Shown in pieces: positions 8,051 to 16,800 of a stretch of 18,400 nucleotides of DNA. The DNA comes from Glaciecola sp. UBA1851 (GTDB lineage Bacteria > Pseudomonadota > Gammaproteobacteria > Enterobacterales > Alteromonadaceae). The position numbers and the translations under genes were made by a program. Below the pieces are notes generated by a model. It saw nothing but the letters and a program-made list of their open reading frames with translations, was not told the DNA's origin and ran no database searches. How positions within the stretch are numbered: the stretch's first letter is position 1; the number at the start of each line of letters is the position of its first letter. The stretch covers positions 1 through 18,400 of the forward strand of contig DDIL01000147.1 in the NCBI GenBank assembly GCA_002338515.1, read 5' to 3'.

Positions 8051-9172
8051 ATGTTCAACAACCTTTTACGTTTAACTCTTTTATTAATGGTTTTTGGTTT
8101 CACGGCTGGCTGCAATCAGCAAGTTTCAACCAACACTCAGTCTAACTCTGCAATTGAAATAAAAGTAGTTGTAGTAACTATGTTTGAAATTGGAAACGAT
8201 CAAGGCGACAGACCGGGAGAGTTTCAACTTTGGAAAGCCGGACAAAAGTTAGATACCTGTTTTGATTTTGATGTGTCTCACCATGATATTTGTATTAACC
8301 CTGAAACAGGCGTAATGGGCATAGTAACAGGTATGGGGACTGCAAAAGCGACGGCTGCCATCATGGCATTAGGCTTAGATTCTCGATTTAATTTAACCAA
8401 AGCTTATTGGTTGGTAGCCGGCATAGCAGGGTTTGATCCGGCTGATGCATCAATTGGCTCAGCCGCATGGGCAACATGGTTGGTGGATGGTGACCTAGCC
8501 CATCAAATAGATGCTAGGGAGATCCCAGAAACTTGGTCAACCGGCTATTTCCCATTATTTGGAGTTAATCCAATTGATGATGGGCAGACTATCGATTTGA
8601 CGAAGTTAAATAGGCACAACCAATCAACTAATGGAGAAGTTTATAAACTAGACGCTAAACTAACCGATTGGGCATTCAATTTAACTAAAGATCTGACTCT
8701 TCCTGATTACCCCGAAATGAATAGGCTTCGTTCAAAGTATGAAGGTTATCCAAATGCACAACAGCCTCCATTTGTTTTAAAAGGTGATCAACTTGCTGCC
8801 TCTACGTTCTGGCATGGGGACTTATTAAATCAATGGGCTAATAAATGGGTATATTACTGGTCTGGTGGAGAAGGCAATTTTGTTAGCTCGGGCATGGAAG
8901 ATACGGGTAGCTATCAAGCGATGATTTACCTCAGTAACATCAACAAGGTAGATAAATCACGCTTTATGGTACTTAGAACAGGTAGCAATTATTCTATGCA
9001 ACCACAAGGATTAACACCGTTAGAAAACTTGATTATGGAAAGTGGTGAGAATGGCTATGCTGGCATGCAAGGCGCGTTGGAGTCAGCCTATTTAGTAGGT
9101 AGCACCGTGGTTGATAATATTATTGATAATTGGGATACCTATAAAAACACCATGCCTTATGAATCTAAATAA
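8051..9172 (+). CDS. NUP-family (purine nucleoside permease/phosphorylase-like) predicted lipoprotein
   Basis: A 373-residue envelope protein related to the fungal purine nucleoside permease family (NUP), whose sequences resemble nucleoside phosphorylases. A short signal peptide ends in FTAG-C21, a plausible lipobox; there is no Asp at +2, so outer-membrane anchoring is likely. Family landmarks are TMFEIG-x5-RPGEFQ (about 43-59), a GMG-containing loop, a WLVAGIAG segment, TWLVDGDLAH, SSGMEDTGSYQ (the ME counterpart of the phosphorylase MEAAA motif) and LRTGSNYS. A paralogue lies at 10582-11583. An in-frame TTG lies 12 bases upstream, but the ATG at 8051 has GGAG six bases before it and starts the signal peptide. 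It follows the TBDR gene after a terminator-like hairpin. 'Permease' is a family label only: with one N-terminal hydrophobic segment it cannot be a classical membrane transporter. Confidence 0.85.
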   Translation: MFNNLLRLTLLLMVFGFTAGCNQQVSTNTQSNSAIEIKVVVVTMFEIGNDQGDRPGEFQLWKAGQKLDTCFDFDVSHHDICINPETGVMGIVTGMGTAKATAAIMALGLDSRFNLTKAYWLVAGIAGFDPADASIGSAAWATWLVDGDLAHQIDAREIPETWSTGYFPLFGVNPIDDGQTIDLTKLNRHNQSTNGEVYKLDAKLTDWAFNLTKDLTLPDYPEMNRLRSKYEGYPNAQQPPFVLKGDQLAASTFWHGDLLNQWANKWVYYWSGGEGNFVSSGMEDTGSYQAMIYLSNINKVDKSRFMVLRTGSNYSMQPQGLTPLENLIMESGENGYAGMQGALESAYLVGSTVVDNIIDNWDTYKNTMPYESK

Positions 9173-9183
9173 GGGTAACGACA

Positions 9184-9575
9184 GTCATACCTGCGAAAGC
9201 AGGTACCTCCACAATCGTCATCGAAAACCAGTGTATTATTCGACTTTACTAGGCTTTTCGGGAGATACTCGCGTCCGCGAGTATGACTGGTTTGTGAACC
9301 TAACAGCATTAGCCTACGCGAGTATGACTGGTTCGTTCAACCAATAAACCTAACACTAGTCATACCTGCGAAAGCAGGTACCTCCATAATCATCATCGAA
9401 AACCAGTGTATTATTCGGTTTTACTATGCTTTTCAGGGGATACTCGCGTCCGCGAGTATGACTGGTTTGTGAACCTAACAGCATTAGCCTAAGCGAGTAT
9501 GACTGATTCGTTCAACCAGTAAACCTAACACTAGTCATACCTGCGAAAGCAGGTACCTCCATAATCATCATCGAA
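9184..9575. repeat. 175-bp tandem repeat of REP-like palindromes, 2.2 copies
   Basis: Units start at 9184, 9359 and 9534 (the last partial, 42 bases) with an exact period of 175 and few mismatches. Each full unit has a hairpin TACCTGC-GAAA-GCAGGTA (9188-9205, 9363-9380), a convergent hairpin ATACTCGC-GTCC-GCGAGTAT (9265-9284, 9440-9459) and a half copy GCGAGTATGAC (9318-9328, 9493-9503). Both hairpins begin outward with GTCATAC, so the two modules are inverted relatives, like paired REP elements (BIME-like). The array fills the gap between the convergent NUP lipoprotein and cpdP genes, starting 11 bases after one stop and ending 5 bases before the other. No transposase is encoded here. Confidence 0.93.
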
Positions 9576-9580
9576 CGTAT

Positions 9581-10585
9581 CTATTTAAAGTGCCACGACT
9601 CACCTTGAGTTGGAATAATAAAGTTTACCTTCAAACTATTATTGGCTTTCAATTCCTGCTCAATGATTACTTTCACATTATTGCCTTTTCTCAAAGACGG
9701 TTTGATATGGCTAATTATGACTGGCAAGCCTATTAACTTGTTAGGATCTTTCATTAAATCAGCCAGAACACTTAATTCTTCAATGACATAATTAGGTGTT
9801 AAATGCCCGAATAACAGGTTATCAGGGCGTGAGTTTGGAAAAGAACTTTCAATGATAATCGCTTTTAACTGTTTTGCTTCTGCATATGGCTTAATATATT
9901 TCCATAGGGCTTCAAGTTTATCCGACTTTTCAACAGAATCAGGGCCTGTGTCACCTAAACACACCACAATATCACTCTGGTATTTCAAAACGAAGGCTGT
10001 AGACTCAATTCCATTATGGCTAAGAGGGAAAGCTTTTACCGACATTGGTATATCTAATAATGGTAGGTTTTTATAAGGTTGCAGTTCAACATATGTATAT
10101 TTATTGAGTGCTGGGTTGATGCCAGAAGAAGCAAAATTTGGCCACACCTTCCAATTAAAATAGTCTCTTTTTAACGCATTGATTGTGGAAGATAAACCGT
10201 AAATAGGCTTCTTGGTATCGTCAACCGAACCTATAATCAAACCCGCTACATGATCCAAATGAGCATGAGATATTAAGTAGCCTTTAATGTGCTCTTTTAG
10301 CACAAAGCCAAGTAATGAGTATGGATAGTTTTCTGGCAACAGTGAATGCGATAAGCTGCCCGCCTCAATGGCAGAATTGATTCCCGTGGTTAGACTTCCA
10401 GCATCACAGGCGACACTAACAGGTTGGCTATGTGGACTAATTAAAAATGCAGATAAGTCATGCGTATTTACGCCACCTTGAGTACCGAGTGCAACGATAT
10501 CAAAGCCACTTTTATTGTTAGTGTTTGCTATGGCGACGCTAAATGCAAAAACTATGAGTAGTGTGAGTGCAATTTTTGTTTTCAT
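9581..10585 (-). CDS. cpdP: Periplasmic class II 3',5'-cyclic-nucleotide phosphodiesterase (CpdP-like)
   Basis: A 334-residue metallo-beta-lactamase-fold enzyme of the class II cyclic-nucleotide phosphodiesterase family, predicted to hydrolyse 3',5'-cAMP/cGMP to the 5'-nucleotide. The signal peptide (about 1-20, ending SVAIA) predicts export. The metal-site signature is H107-A-H109-L-D111-H112; further likely ligands are H190 (LSHNG), D212 (GDTGPD), E246 (IIIESSF), H261 (GHLTP) and H293 (ISHIKP). Length and signal peptide match Vibrio fischeri CpdP, a periplasmic enzyme linked to growth on external cAMP. The start codon overlaps the stop of the upstream NUP gene (ATGA at 10582-10585), implying translational coupling. 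An exported enzyme cannot reach cytoplasmic cAMP, so scavenging or removal of external signal is more likely than control of CRP. Confidence 0.9.
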   Translation of the reverse strand: MKTKIALTLLIVFAFSVAIANTNNKSGFDIVALGTQGGVNTHDLSAFLISPHSQPVSVACDAGSLTTGINSAIEAGSLSHSLLPENYPYSLLGFVLKEHIKGYLISHAHLDHVAGLIIGSVDDTKKPIYGLSSTINALKRDYFNWKVWPNFASSGINPALNKYTYVELQPYKNLPLLDIPMSVKAFPLSHNGIESTAFVLKYQSDIVVCLGDTGPDSVEKSDKLEALWKYIKPYAEAKQLKAIIIESSFPNSRPDNLLFGHLTPNYVIEELSVLADLMKDPNKLIGLPVIISHIKPSLRKGNNVKVIIEQELKANNSLKVNFIIPTQGESWHFK

Positions 10586-11583
10586 AGTTTTGGGACACCT
10601 GATTGCCAGCTAGCCCAATTTTCAACTATATGATCAACCACTTCACCGCCAACAAACGTGATATTATTAACCGTTTCTGCGAAACCACCCGCTGTTTCAC
10701 CAGGCGCAGGATCTAAGTGTTCAAGTGTTGTTTCATTTTTACCACCTTGATCAAAATTCACCGATCCTCTTATACTCATCATTCGGTTGATATCTTGTGT
10801 TCTGCTAATTACTTGCGCAATAGCCGCCGCTTCCATTTCAGTACTAACGTAATCATCTGCCCCATATAACTTGGCGATATATTGCGCTTCTTTAGATAAG
10901 CCAGGACCATGAAAAAAGGTATCTCCTGTCATGTGAGTACCCGATAATACCTTGGGCGCTCTGTTTGCCTCTTTTTCTGCATAACGTTTTCTATAGGCTT
11001 GAGCACTACTTGAATCGAATAATTTCATGTTTTGTGTGAGTGTTAATGACCAATTAACTAAATCGGCGTTTAATTTATATTTGCGAATATTTTCATATCC
11101 TTTTCGAGGCATAAAAACAGGTGTATTGGGCTCTCCTTCTTCCGGCGCCCATCTATGCCCCAAGTCATAATCAACTAACCAAGTACCCCACGTCACATCG
11201 CCAATTGTTCCAATGTTGGGTGGTGTACCGGCTACGCCACTAATTAAAAAATAGGTGTGACTAAAATCAAACTTGTTGTTAAGAAGAATAGCCTGCATCG
11301 ATGATGATGAGGCCACCTTTCCCATGCCTAATACAGCACCACACACACCATCTTGGTTGCAATAAACATCTGTTAATGCGCCTTTTACAGGTATGGTCGA
11401 CGCTTGCTTAAAATACATTTCATACCAGTATTGAAACTCACCAGCTTTGTCACCAGTATTTTTGCCGATTTCAAACATTGTACCAATGAATACTTTAACC
11501 TTTATTGGCGCTTCCTTTGCAATTGAATGAGACTGAATGAAAAAGGTAGCGGATAATAGTGTCATCAAAAAAATGAATCGCAT
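10582..11583 (-). CDS. Secreted NUP-family (purine nucleoside permease/phosphorylase-like) protein
   Basis: A 333-residue paralogue of the NUP lipoprotein at 8051-9172. The signal peptide (about 1-22, ending SHSIA) has no lipobox, so this copy is probably soluble in the periplasm. Family landmarks: GTMFEIG-x5-KAGEFQYW (about 34-53), LGMGKV near 85-90, FLISGVAG, TWLVDYDLGH, STEMEAAAIA with M250-E251, and SIRGSVNFD (270-278). The MEAAA and IRGSVNFD segments resemble the ribose- and purine-binding motifs of nucleoside phosphorylases. AAGGAT lies about 8 bases before the ATG. It is the first gene of a two-gene operon and overlaps cpdP by four bases, tying it to cyclic-nucleotide breakdown. Likely role: binding or cleaving purine nucleosides in the periplasm (inference). 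It is about 40 residues shorter than its paralogue, and the central region differs. Confidence 0.87.
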   Translation of the reverse strand: MRFIFLMTLLSATFFIQSHSIAKEAPIKVKVFIGTMFEIGKNTGDKAGEFQYWYEMYFKQASTIPVKGALTDVYCNQDGVCGAVLGMGKVASSSSMQAILLNNKFDFSHTYFLISGVAGTPPNIGTIGDVTWGTWLVDYDLGHRWAPEEGEPNTPVFMPRKGYENIRKYKLNADLVNWSLTLTQNMKLFDSSSAQAYRKRYAEKEANRAPKVLSGTHMTGDTFFHGPGLSKEAQYIAKLYGADDYVSTEMEAAAIAQVISRTQDINRMMSIRGSVNFDQGGKNETTLEHLDPAPGETAGGFAETVNNITFVGGEVVDHIVENWASWQSGVPKL

Positions 11584-11642
11584 GGAATTGTATCCTTTTC
11601 AGCTTAGATTGCTCATTGTAAACACTCTATTTATTTGAAGGT

Positions 11643-11654
11643 ATAGTGTACTAT
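11643..11654. promoter_or_regulatory. Palindrome in the divergent NUP / hydrolase promoter region
   Basis: ATAGTGTACTAT, with five-base inverted arms around GT, lies near the middle of the 120-base gap between the divergent NUP (minus) and hydrolase (plus) genes. Its position would allow a regulator to act on both. The arms are short and AT-rich, so chance is possible. Confidence 0.25.
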
Positions 11655-11703
11655 GATTATCTAATGAAATGCTTCGTCAAATACATAATTTTTAAGGTAA
11701 ATT

Positions 11704-12552
11704 ATGAAACCAAGTTTACTAATTGTAAGAACACTAATCGCAATTGTTTTTATATTATTTTCACCTTTTATTATTAGCGCTCAAGATATGCCATTAACCC
11801 TCAAAAATCAGATGCAAGCTATTCATACACCTGCCATTGGCAAAACTAAAGCATCGGTATTGCTTATACATGGCTGGGCGGGTCAAATGAATGAAGTGGG
11901 AGATTTGTACAAGCATTTAGCTGCAAAACTTTCAAATGAAGGCATTGCTTCGTTGCGAATTAATATTAGAGGGGAAAGTGAACGAGAAGCGAGTAATTAC
12001 ACATTAACCAGTACCTTTTTATCAAGAATGGAAGACGCCGAAACTGGGTTTCATTTTCTAAAAAAGACTTATGCTGAGTTGCCTTTAGGATTAGTTGGAT
12101 TTAGCTTGGGCGGATCTACGGCAATGGCTTTAGCCGGACAGTATCCAGAGGGTTTTACGAGCATTGTATTATGGTCGTCAGCAGGTAATCCAAAAGATAT
12201 TGCCAATTCGTTATTTAATAAGCAACAACGAGCGGAAATTGAAAATACTGGTTCAATAATTCTGAATGAATGGGTGGATATTACCGTCACAAAAAAACAC
12301 TTAGATGGTTTTGATTCAGACAATATTATTGAGCCGTTCTCGAAGTATAAAGGAGCATTGCTTTGTATAAGAGGAACCGAAGATCATATACCTGATATTG
12401 ACAGAACAATAATTGAAACCGCCTCAGGGAAACTAAAAGAACATCGATATATAGCAAGTGCTGATCACATCTTTAATGTGCTTGAAGCAGACAATAGTTA
12501 CAGTGAGAGGTTGTTAATTCAAACTGTTGATTGGTTTAAAAGTACCCTATAA
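11704..12552 (+). CDS. Secreted alpha/beta hydrolase (serine esterase/peptidase-like)
   Basis: A 282-residue alpha/beta-hydrolase with a signal peptide (about 1-26, hydrophobic core ending IISAQ), so it acts in the periplasm or outside. The oxyanion segment is LLIHGWAG (about 53-60). The nucleophile elbow is GFSLGG with S134. The likely acid is D227 (RGTEDHIPD) and the base H255 (SADHIFNV), which completes a triad. The layout resembles the S33/dienelactone-hydrolase-like group of esterases and peptidases; the substrate cannot be named. AAGG lies about 8 bases before the ATG. It is divergent from the NUP-cpdP operon, so shared regulation is possible, for example to release a nucleoside from an ester. 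That link is speculative. Confidence 0.88.
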   Translation: MKPSLLIVRTLIAIVFILFSPFIISAQDMPLTLKNQMQAIHTPAIGKTKASVLLIHGWAGQMNEVGDLYKHLAAKLSNEGIASLRINIRGESEREASNYTLTSTFLSRMEDAETGFHFLKKTYAELPLGLVGFSLGGSTAMALAGQYPEGFTSIVLWSSAGNPKDIANSLFNKQQRAEIENTGSIILNEWVDITVTKKHLDGFDSDNIIEPFSKYKGALLCIRGTEDHIPDIDRTIIETASGKLKEHRYIASADHIFNVLEADNSYSERLLIQTVDWFKSTL

Positions 12553-12728
12553 AAGATTAACGCCATTTTAAACACTCATTTTTCAAATAATATTATCGGC
12601 AGTTGATGAAAGGTCTTTTCTATTGCGTTGGAATAGATATTTAAAATAAGTATGATTTAAACCTTTTTGTATATCTGCGCGACTAAACTAAAAATAAGCA
12701 GAAGCGAATCAACCTATAGGAAAGCGTT

Positions 12729-13628
12729 ATGATTACAAAAATTGCATTGGGAATATCACTTGCTGTTGCATTAGTTTTACCTGCCTCGGCGGGATTATTT
12801 AATGACCACTGGAAAATTGAAACACTTGAACTAGATGCCGCTAGCCTATCAAAGTTAGTAGCTGATACAGGAGCTGGGGATTTAACAATAAAAGGAGTAA
12901 AAAATTTAGAAAATATCAAAGTAATTGCGCGTTTTGGAGGTGATAAAATAGATGATAGCGAGTACATCTTAACTCTTAGTAAAAAGGGGGATAACGCAAT
13001 ATTTAAATCTAAAATCGACTCTTCATATTCCAGTAATTCATATATTGATATTGAGATACTTATTCCCAAGCGCTTTGGTCTAAATTTAGATGATGGCTCT
13101 GGTGATACCGCTATTAAAGATATTGACGGCAATACAATGATTGACGATGGTTCTGGTGATTTGATCGTGCAAAATATAGGTGGGAAATTAGTTATTGATG
13201 ATGGTTCTGGCGATTTAAACATTGACAATATAAAGCAATCGCTTGTTGTTGAAGACGGCTCTGGAGACTTATTAATAGAAAGCGTGCTGAGTGATGTAAA
13301 AATTGAAGATAACTCAGGAGACTTGCGAGTTACCAACGTGTCTGGCAACTTGAGGCTAGATGATAGCTCTGGTGACATCAGTCTTCGTGATATACAAGGC
13401 AGTGTATTACTTGAAGATAGCTCGGGCGAAATAAATATTCATAGCGTTGGTAAAAATACAAATATAGAGGACACTTCTGGGGATATAAATGTAAGAGACG
13501 TTTCAGGAATAGTCACACTTATAGATAAAAATGGCGACGTTTTTGTTGATGGGGCGAAAGACTTCAACATTACAAAACGTGGCAGTGGAGATATTGAGTC
13601 TCGCAATATTAGCTCAAAACTAATGTGA
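12729..13628 (+). CDS. Secreted DUF4097-like beta-solenoid protein with 18-residue repeats
   Basis: A 299-residue exported protein. The signal peptide (about 1-20) ends LPASA. After a short N-terminal region (about 25-118) that includes one early repeat-like stretch (DTGAGDLTIKGV), residues 121-299 form ten consecutive units of 18 residues, one of them 17. The consensus is [DE]D-x-SGD-hydrophobic-x-[IV]-x-[ND]-[IV]-x-G-x-hydrophobic-x-hydrophobic. Such regularity predicts a right-handed beta-solenoid with acidic turns that could bind calcium. It resembles the DUF4097 family, whose function is poorly known and may include envelope or adhesin-like roles. AGGAAAG lies just before the ATG. It shares its strand with the next gene, but a weak hairpin with a T tract at 13751-13773 separates them. 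Confidence 0.85.
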   Translation: MITKIALGISLAVALVLPASAGLFNDHWKIETLELDAASLSKLVADTGAGDLTIKGVKNLENIKVIARFGGDKIDDSEYILTLSKKGDNAIFKSKIDSSYSSNSYIDIEILIPKRFGLNLDDGSGDTAIKDIDGNTMIDDGSGDLIVQNIGGKLVIDDGSGDLNIDNIKQSLVVEDGSGDLLIESVLSDVKIEDNSGDLRVTNVSGNLRLDDSSGDISLRDIQGSVLLEDSSGEINIHSVGKNTNIEDTSGDINVRDVSGIVTLIDKNGDVFVDGAKDFNITKRGSGDIESRNISSKLM

Positions 13629-13750
13629 CGAATAGAATGACACACCTCTTTTATGTGGGTTAAAAGGCAATTTAAGAAATAAGGGGAAAAATAAAGATTA
13701 TCTTTTAATTTTTAAAACTAAGCTTAGGAATTATAGAGCTTTAAAACTTT

Positions 13751-13773
13751 ATTGTAGAGACTACAATTTTTTC
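13751..13773 (+). terminator. Weak intrinsic terminator after the solenoid gene
   Basis: ATTGTAG and CTACAAT form a perfect 7-bp stem around a three-base loop, followed by TTTTTTCT. The shape is right for a Rho-independent terminator, but the stem has only two G-C pairs, so it may be weak or leaky. It lies 123 bases after the DUF4097-like gene and 71 bases before the chosen start of the FG-GAP lipoprotein. Confidence 0.5.
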
Positions 13774-13843
13774 TAAAAATTTAGATTCATATGTGGTATA
13801 TATTGATGTAACGGAATATAAAATTAAAGGGAGTTTTTTAAGT

Positions 13844-16800
13844 ATGCTTTTTAGATTACTTTTTACGGCTTTAGTCATTTCATTGAGTGCATGCGGTGGG
13901 GGAGGTTCAGATAGTACGTCGCCTAGTAACCCACCCATAATCAACCAACCGCCAACCAATAACCCAGCGACTGCTGACCAAATAATTGCAAACCCTGAGA
14001 GTTATTCAAAAATAGACGTAAGAAAAGCATTTGATGAAAAAATTGATGCAGATTATAAAGGTAAACTAGAGTCCGCTGTTTTTGATGTTGAGGCAATACA
14101 GCAAGTTTATTTGCAAATTTTCTCTGACGTTGAAAAAGATTTATTAAATAGTCGAATAATTTACGACGTTCCTCTTCAACTTAACAGCAACATTAACCAG
14201 ACGATTAGTTGCACTAATGGCGGTTTTGCGACAGTGTCTGGACGCTTTTCAGCTACCGAAACAACCGATTTTGAAATTAACTATACCAACTGCGGTATCA
14301 GTTTTGCTAACGAATGGATATTTAATGGTCGTGAAATTCTCTCATTATCTCTCAATGGAGATGAAAGGGATATTCTTGCAGCATACTATGACAATCTAGA
14401 ATTGACTTTTGAGGGAATAACAACACGCTTTTTTGGCTATGCGCAAAGTAATCAACTTTCAGATGACAGCTCGCAGACCCTTCAAATATCACGAAACTTA
14501 CTGATTACTGTTCCTGCAGATAACTTACAAATTGTTGAAAAAGCTAGTTATAGCGCGTTGGATGTCTTTTTCCCTTTGAGCAACGAAAATAATTATGTTG
14601 GTTCACTTAAATTTTCTGAATTTGGAGCACTTGAAATTGATAGATCTTGGGGAAGAGTCGTAGGAGATCCTAGTTTTGATATTACAAACTTTACAGCATT
14701 CAATGCTGTTCGCTTAGAAGGTATTGAGGGTCAATTTGTAAAATTTTTACTAAATGATGATGGTGACAGTGTATTTGAACTAGGTACCTATTTAGGAGAC
14801 TTTTTCCAATGGCGAGAAGCCGATTTCTCTAATATAACTCTTGTGAATGCAAACATTATTTCAATCGCTCCTGAGCCTAGAAAGCCATATATCGTTAACA
14901 CAAATGTGACTACCTTTGATGAAATAGTCGTTTTACAGGGTGACATATTAGATAGGGATACCGCCATAAGTGATTTAGATATTTCGTATAGGTGGTATAT
15001 TAATGATGAACTAGTTGAGGGATTTACAACAAGTATTTTACCAAGCAAATTAGCAGTTTTTGGTGATACTGTATCCGTTTCGATGGTTGTTTCTGATCGC
15101 GCCAATTTCATAGAAAGCCCTACTGCTCAAATTCAAATATCAGATTCTGATGAAATGCTAATTTCAGAAAATTTAGCTTCCCCTTTGACCGCAGGTGAGC
15201 AAATAGAGTTTTCAGTGTTTTTTCAAGACCCTGATAGGCCTGACGAGCTATCAATAGCTGAGCAACTAGTCCTCGGGCCTGAAAGTGCAACAATTGATCA
15301 AAATGGAAGAGTCACGTGGCTTCCTAAAATTAGGAATATGATTTTTCCCATACAGACATTTAGTTTTAATTTCTTAAAAGAGCTAACTGCAAATGATTCA
15401 AATGATAATCTAGTTTTTGATGTTGATGTTAGGTCTGACAAATCGTTTCCTTTGGTTCGTTCCGGCTCAGAAGCCCCCAAATATGAAGACTCTTTATGGT
15501 CAGGTGACTTTGATGGTGACGGTATATATGAAATATTATCTACAAATTCAAAAAATACGGTATTTACACTCAAAAATAACAATAGTCACTATGTACAAAA
15601 TTGGTTTTACCCCTTTTCTCTTCCTACTAAAGGAGAGGTTATGCAAGTTTTAGCGGTTAATACTGATGACGATATAGAGGAAGAGATTATTGTCGTCACA
15701 TCAAAAGGCGTTAGTGTGATAGAAAATTTAAATTCAATAGCTGTGCCCCTATTTACAACTAATGAAAGAGTCATCAACAGGGTAGCTATCGCAGATATTA
15801 ATAAAGATGGTAGTCTCGAACTGGCTTATTTATCATCATCATTATATGAATTTAAAGAATTATTGACTGTTATTAAATTAGATTCTCCCTCAACTATCAT
15901 TTTTGAAACCAAGGTTGAAACGACGACAGATATTGAAATCGGTAATGTTGATAACGATCCTCAACTAGAATTAGTCTTAAATACTGGAGAAATTTTTGAT
16001 GGCTTATCTTGGGATATTCAATGGTCTGATGCTGCTAGCTTCGCAAGTTTTGACATAGAGTTAGTTGATTTTAACGGTGATAATGTCTCCAACATTGTGG
16101 GTGTAGACATTGCAAATGAAGTCATAATCTATTCCGCTGTTACCGAAAATCAAGTAACCATTTCAAATAAAGTTAGAGCTTGTGCCATTAGTTCTGTAAA
16201 ACTAGCACACAATAATACTGAGTCAATTGTAACTGGAGATTGCACCAATAGAGCCATTAAAGCATATTCTTTAGAGGAAAATACTTTGTCTCAGCTATGG
16301 AGTGTAGACACGCCTCTCCCATTTTTTAATTCACTGATTATTAGTGATACTGATGATGATGATAGCTTAGAAATGCATTGGGCAAACGGTCAGTTTCAAA
16401 CAGCAGATATAGCTGGCAATAATGCAACCATTAATAATTCAAATGTAAATGTAAAATTTGACTTTCTTTTTGCCTCTGGATTTGCGTCGGAAAATGGAGG
16501 AACTTCTGCTATTTTCTTCGCTCCAGACCCAATAATTGGACGCGATGGTAGTGTAATAGTTAAATTAGAAGATAATGGTCATTTCTCCATATCTGAAGAA
16601 ATTTCTTCTAATTGGGATAACAGTTTTCATTCGGTTGTATTTGACTATGATAACGATGGTGTATCTGAAATACTTCTACCCACTACTGAAGTATTCAGCG
16701 GTTCAATATCAATAATGAACTTGTCCGATATGTCAAAGCAATGGGAATATATTGGCGAACAATCAGAAACAATAGGAGTGGTCGATGTATTTGATTTTAA

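Noticed and set aside
9111..9347. Short plus-strand frame running from the end of the NUP gene into the repeats
   Set aside because: It overlaps the real gene out of frame and its remainder is the non-coding REP-like repeat.
9184..9575. CRISPR array
   Set aside because: There are only two full long units, directly adjacent, with no short repeats separated by unique spacers and no cas genes nearby.
11584..11703. CRP (cAMP receptor) site controlling the NUP-cpdP operon
   Set aside because: No TGTGA-N6-TCACA-like pair is present; only isolated half-site-like words occur in this or the other intergenic gaps.
12683..13378. Long minus-strand reading frame (231 codons) rich in SPEPSS repeats
   Set aside because: It is the antisense image of the plus-strand solenoid repeats. 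The plus frame has a signal peptide, a ribosome binding site and a clear repeat fold; the minus frame has none of these.
13793..13843. GTG start giving a 17-residue extension of the FG-GAP lipoprotein
   Set aside because: The extension would put charged residues ahead of a standard lipoprotein signal that begins at the ATG at 13844.
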